Part shown: positions 1 through 8,296 of the stretch, piece by piece
Position numbering within the stretch: the first letter of the stretch is position 1
How the letters are laid out: every line of letters begins with the position of its first letter
Origin: CAZADA01 sp964636945
Lineage (GTDB): Bacteria; Pseudomonadota; Alphaproteobacteria; Caulobacterales; Maricaulaceae
NCBI GenBank assembly: GCA_964636945.1
Contig: CAZWVH010000005.1
Coordinates: forward strand, 1-64,000
DNA: 64,000 bases
Direction of reading: 5' to 3'
The notes under the pieces: model-generated
What the model was told of the DNA's origin: nothing
What the model saw: only the letters and a program-made list of their open reading frames with translations
Database searches by the model: none
Translations under genes and position numbers: made by a program

Positions 1-4
1 AGTC

Positions 5-475
5 CTACGCCCGGCGCACCTCGGCGGCGAAACAGCCATGCATGGCGTTGTGGGCGTGGATATAGGCGACATCCTCGCGCGCCAGCGCCGCGGTGATCTT
101 GTCGCTCAACACATCTGCGCCCATGCCCAGATCGGCGCCCACCAACATGCCGTCGACGTCAAACAGGCGCAGGGCGATGGGCCGTTCGCGCATCACCGGG
201 GGCAGGGCGTCAGTGTAATGCGCCTGCTGCTCTGCGCCCTCGGTGACATAGATGGCGTAAGTGGAGCGATAGGGCGTGGCCACATCATGGCTGGCGTGGT
301 TGAGCAGGAGGACGCTCTCGCCCACGGCCGGGTCGTCCAACGTGATCCGGCAGGGATAGCCGGGCCGGGCGTTGACGGTTTTGCGGATGACGCCGTGCGC
401 GGCGAGGTCAGCCTCGGCGAGGCCGAACAGCGGGCGGAAGGGCTCAGGCGAAAGGCCGGTGATCACATAGCTCAT
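5..475 (-). CDS. DUF1203 family protein
   Basis: A 156-residue soluble protein with no signal peptide or membrane segment. The overall pattern (a start of the form SYVITGL, the stretch RPGYPCRITL, then LLNHASHDVATPYR and a C-terminal IHAHNAMHGCFA) matches what I recall of the DUF1203 family, small proteins of about 150-160 residues with no assigned reaction. The gene is complete: its stop lies four bases inside the window. It runs in the same direction as the big Asp-box gene upstream, about 140 bases away, but a strong hairpin between them argues for separate transcripts. Conserved His and Cys residues in the last 30 residues could bind metal or act in catalysis; this is inference only. Confidence 0.8.
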   Translation of the reverse strand: MSYVITGLSPEPFRPLFGLAEADLAAHGVIRKTVNARPGYPCRITLDDPAVGESVLLLNHASHDVATPYRSTYAIYVTEGAEQQAHYTDALPPVMRERPIALRLFDVDGMLVGADLGMGADVLSDKITAALAREDVAYIHAHNAMHGCFAAEVRRA

Positions 476-569
476 GGCGTGCTCCTCGTGAGTGGGTTGG
501 CTTCACTCGCGAGCATCCGTGATTGCGCGGGGCGTCTCCACCCGATCCTTGCGGCGGGGGCAGGCGTGG

Positions 570-601
570 GTGGGTCCGCACGCATGACGGCGCGGACCCA
601 C
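570..601 (-). terminator. hairpin at the 3' end of the Asp-box gene
   Basis: Inverted repeat GTGGGTCCGC (570-579) and GCGGACCCAC (592-601), a perfect 10-bp GC-rich stem with a 12-base loop. It lies just after the stop of the minus-strand gene ending at 614. No run of T follows in the direction of transcription, so it is a terminator-like hairpin rather than a textbook intrinsic terminator. Confidence 0.5.
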
Positions 602-613
602 ATTCAGCCAACC

Positions 614-3600
614 CTAGTCAATCGGCGGGATCACGCCGCCTGGCGTCCACGGCGCGCCGATGGCCTCCAATTCTTGTTCGAAGGCGGGGATGGTTTCGGT
701 GCGCAGTGTGTTGATCCGCTCGCGAATGTCCGCAAATTCGTCTCGGGCGTAGTCATATTGCTCCAAATGCTGAGCGGTCGGTCCATAGGTGGAGTTGTAG
801 ACGCCAGCCGACAGCTTCCAGACGCGCTCGCCCACAGTGGCGCGGGTGAGCTCACCGATTTGGTTGCGCGATTGGTTGCCGCCCATGGTCTCTTCGAGAT
901 CGTAAATCTCATCGCGGATCGCTTGCCATTGATCATCGAGCTCCTGCGGCGCTGATTGCGAGCGATCGAGCGCCGTTTTCAGATGATCAGCCTTGGTCGA
1001 CAGCTCGGCGATGGCGGCGTTGGCGGCCGACACTCCGCGCTGCAGCTGGGTGAGATCGCGCCAGAACGCAACGACGTCCTCAGGGTCCGCCCCTTCAAGT
1101 GCGCCTTCGCGCATGCGGACCACCTCAAATGGCTGGTCTTCCACCAAGACTGTGGTCTCGCCTTGGACACGCTGGCTGAGGCTCACCGTGTATTCGCCGG
1201 GCGCCGCCAGATGACCGCGCGGCGGATTATCGGCGTTCTCATTGGGCGAGACGGTGGTTTGCGCCGGATAGCGCAGATCCCAGGTCACGCGGTGAAAGCC
1301 TTTGCCTGTGGGCCCGGAAATGCGCCGCACCACATTGCCTTCAGCGTCATGGACGGTGAGCCAGATGGCTGGATCGGTTTCGCGGCGTTCCGCTTCCACG
1401 GCGTCAAAGCCAGGGAAGGGCGTGTCCTCGCCTTCTTCGACCAGCGGCTTTTCTTCCTCTTGGCGCATATCTTCGAGCGACTTCAGGCCATCGCGCAAAT
1501 AATAGGTGAAGGTGGCGCCAAAGTCGGGATTGTCAGCCGTGAAATAGCCTGCGCCTTGAGAGCCTTTGGGATCGTTGCCCAAGGGCTCTTGTTCTATGTA
1601 CCACAGCGCGGGACGGCCGGTGAACAAGAGCGCCTCTTCGTCCAGTGAATCCTCGTCGATTTCACGCAGAGCCGAATAGTCGTCCAACACATAGAAACCG
1701 CGGCCAAACGTGGCGCCGACCAGATCGTCCTCCCGTTCCTGGATAGCCAGGTCGCGGAAGGCGATGGTGGGTAGACCGCCTTCGAGCTCAACCCAGTTTT
1801 CACCTGCATCAATGGAGAAGAACACGCCGAATTCGGTGCCCACAAAGAACAGATCGGGATCGTCATGGTCCTGCACGATGCGCCAGACCAGGTGTTTATC
1901 CGGCAGATTGGAACTCATCGAGGTCCAGCTGCGTCCGCGGTTGGTGCTCTTGAACAAATACGGCGCGTAGTCGCCATACTTGTGATTGTCGAGCGCGATA
2001 TAAACCGTGTCTTCGTCAAACTTATCGGCCTTAATGTCGTTGACGAATGCGCGATCGGGCACGCGGGGCAGACGCGAAACCTCGATCTCGCGCCAAGATT
2101 CGCCGCCGTCTTCGGTGATTTGGATCAACCCATCATCGGTGCCCGCGTAAATCAGGTCCTCGTTGAATGGCGATTCGGCGAGCGAAGTGATGGTGTTGTA
2201 TTTGGACATGGCCAGGATGTCCCACGGCGCATCCCACGACCATTGCCTGTCCATATGTTCGATCATCATGCGATCTTCATTGCGGGTGAGATCGCCGGAA
2301 ATCGCCTCCCAACTGTCGCCGCGATTGTCCGAGCGCCAGACGCGCTGCGAGGCGTGATAAATCCGCGCCGGATCGTGACTGCTGACCAAAATGGGAGCGT
2401 CCCAGTTAAAGCGTTCCGGCGCTTCGCCGGGGGCTGCTTGAGGCTGGATGTACACCCGCTCGCCGGTGGTGCGGTCGACACGGGTCAAATTGCCCTGCTG
2501 CCACTGGGAATACATGATGTCTGGATTGCCCGGCTCGGTGGCGGGCTGGTGACCGTCCCCGCCCAACGTCACAAACCAGTCTGAATTGCGGATGCCGTGT
2601 ACGTTATCTGTGCGCGACGGCCCGCCTTGGGTGTTGTTGTCCTGGGTGCCGCCATAGATGAAATAAAACGGCTCTGCGTCGTCCACCGCCACTTTGTAGA
2701 ACTGGGTGATCGGGAGATTGTCGATGAAGCGCCAGTTTTCTTCCTGGTCGTAGCTTTCGTAGATGCCCCCGTCCGAACCGATCAAGATGTAATCAGGATC
2801 ATCCTCGCGAAACGCGATGGCGTGGTCGTCCACGTGTTTGTGGTCCAAATTGATGGTGGTGAATGTGGCGCCGCCGTCAGTGGAGACCTGTGTGTAGTTG
2901 CTCACCATATACACGCGGTTCACGTCGTGTGGGCTGGCGTAAATCTCCTGATAATAATGGGGGCCCGTACCGCCGCCGACGGCGTCGGATTTTTTCGACC
3001 ACGACTCGCCCCGGTCATCCGAGCGCCAAACCCCGCCTTCGCGGCGATCGGTTTCGATGGCGGCGTATAGCACGTCGGGATCAGCGTGAGACACTGATAG
3101 GCCGATCTTACCCATATTGCCGTCAGGCAGGCCCTTTGTAACCTCGCGCCAAGTTTCCCCGCCATCATCGGAAATGTGAATGCCGGTTTCTGGGCCACCC
3201 CCGACATAGGCCGCCACCGTGCGATGGCGCTGCCAAAGTGCGGCGTAGAGACGATCGGGATTGCGCGGATCAACCACAATATCGGTCGCGCCAGTCCATT
3301 CACCGGCCGATAAGACATTGTCCCACGTCTCGCCGCCATCGGTGGTTTTATAGACGCCGCGATCCCCGCCGCTGGACCAAAGCGGACCTTGCGCCGCCAC
3401 CCAGACAGTGTCTGAATCTTCAGGGTGCACAATAATCTTTGATATATGGTTGCTCTCATCCAGCCCCAGGTTCTCCCAGGATTGGCCGCCATCGCGCGAA
3501 CGATAAACGCCATCGCCAAAGCTTACATGCCGTCCGCCGACGTTTTCGCCGGTGCCGACCCACACAATGGATGAGTTCGAAGGATCAAGCGCGATATCAC

Positions 3601-3895
3601 CGATTGAATAAACCGACTGATCGTCGAAGATGGGCGTCCAAGTGGTGCCGGCATTGTGGGTTTTCCAAACATTGCCCGAACCCACGCCCACATACCAATG
3701 AGATGGGTGACCAGGCACGATCTCTAGGTCGGAAATCCGGCCAGACATGAAGGCGGGACCGATATTGCGCAGTTTAAGACCTTTGAACGTGGCGCTGCTC
3801 AGAGGGCCATCATCGCCGTCCGAGTTGTCTGAGTCCTGCGCAAGCGCCGCTGTCGTTGTGAACGCTAGCGCTGCGGAAAGCGTGATGATCCGCAT
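614..3895 (-). CDS. secreted Asp-box (BNR/VPS10-like) repeat protein
   Basis: A 1093-residue exported protein with a clean Sec signal peptide ending in AALAQ at residues 16-20. Residues of about 80-720 hold at least ten Asp-box turns of the S/T-x-D-x-G-x-T/S-W type (for example SRDGGQSW, TTDGGETW, SDDGGETW, SDDRGESW, TEDGGESW, STNRGRSW), which mark a beta-propeller fold shared by sialidases, sortilin/VPS10 domains and photosystem assembly factors. The last 350 residues leave the propeller, include a beta-sandwich-like stretch and end in a helical, partly coiled-coil region. Databases often name such proteins 'glycosyl hydrolase', but I see no sialidase catalytic set, so hydrolase activity is unproven. 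More likely roles are peptide or polymer binding in the periplasm or outside the cell. Confidence 0.85.
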   Translation of the reverse strand: MRIITLSAALAFTTTAALAQDSDNSDGDDGPLSSATFKGLKLRNIGPAFMSGRISDLEIVPGHPSHWYVGVGSGNVWKTHNAGTTWTPIFDDQSVYSIGDIALDPSNSSIVWVGTGENVGGRHVSFGDGVYRSRDGGQSWENLGLDESNHISKIIVHPEDSDTVWVAAQGPLWSSGGDRGVYKTTDGGETWDNVLSAGEWTGATDIVVDPRNPDRLYAALWQRHRTVAAYVGGGPETGIHISDDGGETWREVTKGLPDGNMGKIGLSVSHADPDVLYAAIETDRREGGVWRSDDRGESWSKKSDAVGGGTGPHYYQEIYASPHDVNRVYMVSNYTQVSTDGGATFTTINLDHKHVDDHAIAFREDDPDYILIGSDGGIYESYDQEENWRFIDNLPITQFYKVAVDDAEPFYFIYGGTQDNNTQGGPSRTDNVHGIRNSDWFVTLGGDGHQPATEPGNPDIMYSQWQQGNLTRVDRTTGERVYIQPQAAPGEAPERFNWDAPILVSSHDPARIYHASQRVWRSDNRGDSWEAISGDLTRNEDRMMIEHMDRQWSWDAPWDILAMSKYNTITSLAESPFNEDLIYAGTDDGLIQITEDGGESWREIEVSRLPRVPDRAFVNDIKADKFDEDTVYIALDNHKYGDYAPYLFKSTNRGRSWTSMSSNLPDKHLVWRIVQDHDDPDLFFVGTEFGVFFSIDAGENWVELEGGLPTIAFRDLAIQEREDDLVGATFGRGFYVLDDYSALREIDEDSLDEEALLFTGRPALWYIEQEPLGNDPKGSQGAGYFTADNPDFGATFTYYLRDGLKSLEDMRQEEEKPLVEEGEDTPFPGFDAVEAERRETDPAIWLTVHDAEGNVVRRISGPTGKGFHRVTWDLRYPAQTTVSPNENADNPPRGHLAAPGEYTVSLSQRVQGETTVLVEDQPFEVVRMREGALEGADPEDVVAFWRDLTQLQRGVSAANAAIAELSTKADHLKTALDRSQSAPQELDDQWQAIRDEIYDLEETMGGNQSRNQIGELTRATVGERVWKLSAGVYNSTYGPTAQHLEQYDYARDEFADIRERINTLRTETIPAFEQELEAIGAPWTPGGVIPPID

Positions 3896-3985
3896 GAGCC
3901 CCTCCTGGTCTTGTTCTTGTTGATGCTGGGATTAATGCACAAGACACGGCCTGGCGCGTCAAGGCCCATGACAGCGACGTGATGG

Positions 3986-4534
3986 TTAATGGTGATCAAT
4001 CGAACGGCGTTTTCGAGCCTTTTTCGCACGCTGAATACGCGGCAGGAAGAACAAGTAGACGCCGCTCGCCCACAAGATGAGTAACACGAGGCCCGAGGGA
4101 AAGAAAATGTAGAGCTTCACCCAATCGGCGAAGAAAGATCCGTCATGTAGTCGTTCAATAATATCCGAACGCCGGAAAGCAACGTTGAGGACTTCGCCTG
4201 TGCTTGCGTCAATTTGCGCTTCCCAATTATTACTGGCCACAAATTTGACCACGCCTTTATCGGGTTGGACATCAACACGCTCAAGTGTGCGCCAATCGGT
4301 TAATTCCAGCTCAGGCACGCCGCGTGCGGCGGCAAAGAGCTCCTCGATTGATTGCGCTGGAATCTCGGTGGGGGATGAGCCAACGGACGTTGGAGGCTGA
4401 ATCCACGTAATTTCCTTCTTGAGCATCAATAAAAGACCGGCCCCGATCACAAGTCCCATCTGGACCATGATCAAAAGGGAACCCCAATAATGAACTTTCC
4501 TCAATAAAATTCGTGGCTTGGCATATTTAGACAT
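3986..4534 (-). CDS. PepSY-domain membrane protein
   Basis: A 182-residue protein with two membrane helices (about residues 15-40 and 140-165) and between them one periplasmic PepSY-like domain (VQPDKG... followed by EAQIDASTGEVLNV). The helix-PepSY-helix arrangement is a short version of the PepSY-associated membrane proteins found next to iron uptake and flavin-linked ferric reductase genes; the full-length proteins have four helices and two or more PepSY units. The C-terminus is strongly basic. It is divergent from the mlaA-like gene, and a TonB-dependent receptor sits 1.1 kb further on, so a link to receptor-mediated uptake is possible but not shown. Base composition looks somewhat more AT-rich than the neighbours. 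Confidence 0.75.
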   Translation of the reverse strand: MSKYAKPRILLRKVHYWGSLLIMVQMGLVIGAGLLLMLKKEITWIQPPTSVGSSPTEIPAQSIEELFAAARGVPELELTDWRTLERVDVQPDKGVVKFVASNNWEAQIDASTGEVLNVAFRRSDIIERLHDGSFFADWVKLYIFFPSGLVLLILWASGVYLFFLPRIQRAKKARKRRSIDHH

Positions 4535-4733
4535 AGGTTGGTCTCAGTTGAGGACGCCTTGATACGGGCACAAAATCAGAGCAGTGTCGGGATTTAGCGG
4601 GTATGGTCGCATTCTGAATAGCGTCGCATGCGGTCGCGATCGCCCCACCGCTTGAAACGCTTTTGTACGCGTTAGAATTTGTCAACCCGAACGCGTCACG
4701 TTGCGCACAGTAGCGAATGGGGGTGGAATTCAC

Positions 4734-5480
4734 ATGCTGGCACTGCGTAAGGCTGGAGCAGCAGCGCTGTTATGCTTGGGAGCTTGGGCGTGTACTACCA
4801 CTGAGGTGCGCACCTCGCCCGCACCCGCTAATCCTCAGATCAATGATCCAATCGAACCGGTAAACCGAGCAGTTTATCAGTTTAACGACTCCATTGACCG
4901 GGCTGTTGTGGGGCCTCTAGCCAATGGTTACGAGCGATTCACGCCAAGATTTATGCGCAGCGGAGTTCGCAATTTCGTGGACAATCTTGCAACGCCGATG
5001 TGGTTCGCCAATGAAGTCTTTCAGGGCGATTGGGACGATGCGGGAACGGCGGCTGGCCGGTTCGCCATCAACACGACCATTGGTGTGGGGGGGCTTTTCG
5101 ACGTTGCAACGAACTCTGCAGGGCTTGAGAAGCAAAGTGAGGATTTGGGCCAAACCCTGGCAACGTACGGCGTAGAGTCCGGTCCTTATATCGTCTTGCC
5201 ATTTGCCGGTCCCACAACCACCCGTGACGCCACGGGCGCGGTGGGGGACTTCTTTTTGCGCCCATTAACCTGGGTAAACTTTGAAAACCGCGCTGAGGTG
5301 CGGGCGGGCATCGGTCTTGCTGGAGCCATCGACACGCGGGCTAGGGTGGCGTCTGCGCTCGAACAAGTGCGCGATGGCGCCGACCCCTACGCCAATTTGC
5401 GTGCACTCTATGCCCAGGCGCGTGAAACAGCGATTCATGAGGACGCCGATCCCTACGCCGATTTGCCCGCATTTGAGTGA
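4734..5480 (+). CDS. mlaA: MlaA (VacJ) family outer membrane lipoprotein
   Basis: A 248-residue lipoprotein. MlaA forms a ring in the outer membrane and removes misplaced phospholipids from the outer leaflet, handing them to periplasmic MlaC. The family signature is clear: DPIEPVNRAVYQFND, then RSGVRNFVDNL, RFAINTTIGVGGLFDVA and the DLGQTLATYGV/GPYIVLPFAGPTT stretch. The start at ATG 4734 gives a short signal peptide with Cys near residue 20 (GAWAC), a somewhat atypical lipobox, preceded by a GGGGTGG ribosome binding site; a TTG 33 bases upstream is less likely. It leads a plus-strand block with a TonB receptor, an RND protein and an MlaC homologue, which supports a shared job in lipid movement. 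The MlaBDEF permease genes are not in the window. Confidence 0.92.
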   Translation: MLALRKAGAAALLCLGAWACTTTEVRTSPAPANPQINDPIEPVNRAVYQFNDSIDRAVVGPLANGYERFTPRFMRSGVRNFVDNLATPMWFANEVFQGDWDDAGTAAGRFAINTTIGVGGLFDVATNSAGLEKQSEDLGQTLATYGVESGPYIVLPFAGPTTTRDATGAVGDFFLRPLTWVNFENRAEVRAGIGLAGAIDTRARVASALEQVRDGADPYANLRALYAQARETAIHEDADPYADLPAFE

Positions 5481-5663
5481 ATAATTGGATGCAATCGGGC
5501 CACAGCTGGCGAATTTTTTCTCATTAACGCGAAAAAGTGAGCGGAATCCGTGACAGGGGAGGTTGGCGGCGGACGCAAGGTCTGATTTACCGACATCATG
5601 GTCGTTTCGTGTCGCTCAAGAATTGTGGCTTACGAAATCGAAGGAATAGGGGATATCAGCACA

Positions 5664-8279
5664 ATGCATCGTTCACGCCTTTTCGCCACTTCGGCGGTCG
5701 CGGCGCTCGCCGCCTCGCCATTCGCTTTTTCGCCCGCCGCCCTCGCACAAGACGAAGCGGCTGAGGCGTCATCGGACCGCATCATTGTCAGCACGCAAAA
5801 ACGTGAAGAACTATCGAGTGATGTGCCAATTACGCTGACGGCCTATGACCAAGGAACGCTTGACCTCCTGGACGTGGAAGCATTCGACGATTTGTCGAAC
5901 TTTGTGCCTGGTCTGACCGTTCAACTGCAAAGTGCAAACAATCCGGGTTTCGTGATCCGCGGCATTACCTCAGACAACGGCAATTTCCAAGATCCCCCGC
6001 GGGTTTCGGTGTTCCTGAATGGCGTAGATGTTTCCCGCTCACGCGGGGCCGCGTTTGAGCTGTTCGACTTAGAGCGTGTGGAAGTAGCCAAGGGCCCGCA
6101 GGCCACGTTGTTTGGCACTGCTGCATCCGTTGGCGCCATCAGCGTGATTACAGCACGTCCCCAGCAAGAACAAAGCGCGGGCGGCTATGTTGAATATGGC
6201 AGCTACAACTCGCGTAAGGTTGGTGGCTTCGTCACCGGCGGCAACGACTTCTTCCAAGGCCGCTTAGCTGCGCAGTACCGGGCTCGAGATGGGTTCATCA
6301 CCAATATCGCGGGCGATGAAGGTTCCAACGCTCTGTCTTCCCAGGGTGATCTGAACGGCATCGACACGTTTGCGATCCGCCCCAGCTTGCGGTTTACCCC
6401 ATCGGACGCATTGACCATCGATTTCATTTATAATTACGAGCGCAACCAACCGCCTGGAACGTCATTCAAGTCGGGCGTGATCGCGCCAAGCGGCGGCGAC
6501 ACCGATCCCAATACATTCGCTGAACTTGGCGGCGCGTTCGGCAATCCGATGTGGAGCTTTGAGCAGATCGCCGGCGTCCTGCAGGGCGGGCCGATTCCCA
6601 CGCCATTGGTGTTTGACGGCAGCGGCGTGCTGAACGGTTTCTTGGGCGATGATGAGTTGGGGCTCGATCGGACAGTTGAGGACTATAACCTCACTGTGAA
6701 CTGGGATATTGGCGACGGGTTTTTGCTCACCGCCATTGCCGGCTATCGCGAATTTGACAGCCTGGAGGTATTCGACGCGGACGGCTCACAAGTTCCATTG
6801 TTTGAGGCCGCCGAGGATTCTGAAGGTGAGCAGACCAATATAGAACTGCGCGTCAACTTCGATCGCGGGGGTCGCTTCCGTGGCTTTGGCGGCGTCAACT
6901 ATTTCCAAGAAGAAGGGTTCCAACGCGCGCCGTTCGCGTTTGACGAGACCATTTTTGCAGCATGTATCTCGCCGCAAGCGGTGGATCCGGAAACGGGCGA
7001 GTTCATTATCCTCCCAAGCTGCGTCAACCCCGACGGATCGTTCAATCGGATCAATCCGCTAGACGGCACACTGGCCCCGGCCTCTGCTCTGCCGGGCATC
7101 TACTATCCGGCTGAGTTTACCAACTTTGGCGACCACGAAACGTATTCGGTGTTCGCGGATTTGACGTTTGATCTCACCGATCGGATCGAACTGACCGGCG
7201 GCATTCGGTACATTGATGAGGAACGCACCAGCGGCCAGCGGAACGTATTCCCCGACTCGACGCTGGTTTTCGCGGGTTCATTGCCAGCAGTCCAGGGCGG
7301 GCAACTGCCTGGACCCTTGTTCCAACCGCTCTTGGCTGGCTTTGCCAACACGGGTGATGAAATTATCTCGGCTGGTGTTGAAGATGACGCCTTCCTTTGG
7401 CGCGCCAATGCGCTGTTCCGTATGACCGATGACGTCAATGTTTACGGCACGGTCTCGCGCGGTCGTCGCAGCCCGGTATTTTCGATCTTACAAACAGGAG
7501 ACGCTGGCGGTCGCTGCAATATCGCGTTGCCACCAACCGATCCCAACTTTAATCCGCGCTGTTTTGATCAGGTCGACGATCGTGATCTGGAAGACCCATT
7601 CCTGCCCAATGACATTCTGGAGCCCTCTCTGGAAGTGGTGCCGGAAGAGCTGGTGACCAATTATGAAGTGGGCCTGAAGGGCGATTTGCTCGGCGGCCAA
7701 TTGTTGGTCGATTTGGCGCTGTTCTATCAGCTCTACGAGGACTTCCGGGTCCAAGTTACCGAACTGGAAAGCGGCGGCATCCAAAACGTCTCTGCCGGTG
7801 AAGCCACCAACCTTGGTGTTGAATCTACAGCGCAATTCCGGCCGACGGATAACCTCACGCTGATCGGGACGTTTGCGTACATTGACGCTCAAATCGATGA
7901 CGATCCGCAAAATGGCGTGTTTGCTGGCAATCAGTTCCGCCTGCAGCCGGAATACTCTGGCTCGGCCACGGCGGACTATCGCTTCCCGTTGTTTGGCTCA
8001 GTCGAGGGCTTTGGTACGTTATCCTATGTCTATCGGTCGGAAGTGTTCTTCGAGAACGACAACGATCCGCGCTTTGCAGAGGATGATTTGAGCCTGGTCA
8101 ATCTGCGCTTGGGTCTCGCTGAGTTTGACGGATCTTGGGAAGTGGCCGTTTACGGCAACAATGTCTTCGACGAGGACTACATTATCGACGCCGGCAATAC
8201 GGGGCGCGAGTTTGGTTCAGGCACATTCATTGCTGGTCCTCCTGCTTTGTGGGGCGTTGAACTGCGCAGTGAGTTCTAA
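5664..8279 (+). CDS. TonB-dependent receptor
   Basis: An 871-residue outer membrane receptor. The signal peptide ends with AALAQ around residue 29. A plug domain follows (DRIIVSTQKREE, then ITLTAYDQ, NFVPGLTVQLQ, FVIRGITSDNG, RVEVAKGPQATLFG), then a 22-strand-type barrel ending in the aromatic-Phe terminus VELRSEF. The start at ATG 5664 was chosen because it begins the signal peptide; a longer frame adds 22 residues before it. Substrate is unknown. Its place between mlaA-like and RND/mlaC-like genes, with only 17 bases to the RND gene, suggests co-transcription with lipid trafficking genes and therefore possibly a hydrophobic ligand rather than a siderophore; this is inference from position only. 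Confidence 0.9.
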   Translation: MHRSRLFATSAVAALAASPFAFSPAALAQDEAAEASSDRIIVSTQKREELSSDVPITLTAYDQGTLDLLDVEAFDDLSNFVPGLTVQLQSANNPGFVIRGITSDNGNFQDPPRVSVFLNGVDVSRSRGAAFELFDLERVEVAKGPQATLFGTAASVGAISVITARPQQEQSAGGYVEYGSYNSRKVGGFVTGGNDFFQGRLAAQYRARDGFITNIAGDEGSNALSSQGDLNGIDTFAIRPSLRFTPSDALTIDFIYNYERNQPPGTSFKSGVIAPSGGDTDPNTFAELGGAFGNPMWSFEQIAGVLQGGPIPTPLVFDGSGVLNGFLGDDELGLDRTVEDYNLTVNWDIGDGFLLTAIAGYREFDSLEVFDADGSQVPLFEAAEDSEGEQTNIELRVNFDRGGRFRGFGGVNYFQEEGFQRAPFAFDETIFAACISPQAVDPETGEFIILPSCVNPDGSFNRINPLDGTLAPASALPGIYYPAEFTNFGDHETYSVFADLTFDLTDRIELTGGIRYIDEERTSGQRNVFPDSTLVFAGSLPAVQGGQLPGPLFQPLLAGFANTGDEIISAGVEDDAFLWRANALFRMTDDVNVYGTVSRGRRSPVFSILQTGDAGGRCNIALPPTDPNFNPRCFDQVDDRDLEDPFLPNDILEPSLEVVPEELVTNYEVGLKGDLLGGQLLVDLALFYQLYEDFRVQVTELESGGIQNVSAGEATNLGVESTAQFRPTDNLTLIGTFAYIDAQIDDDPQNGVFAGNQFRLQPEYSGSATADYRFPLFGSVEGFGTLSYVYRSEVFFENDNDPRFAEDDLSLVNLRLGLAEFDGSWEVAVYGNNVFDEDYIIDAGNTGREFGSGTFIAGPPALWGVELRSEF

Positions 8280-8296
8280 GACTTGAGCTTGGACGG

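Noticed and set aside
38..955. Long plus-strand frame over DUF1203 and the end of the Asp-box gene
   Set aside because: It runs antisense to two well-supported genes and its protein shows no family pattern; it arises from GC-rich codon third positions.
1865..2584. 239-residue plus-strand frame inside the Asp-box gene
   Set aside because: Antisense to a gene with clear repeat motifs; no ribosome binding site and no recognisable domain.
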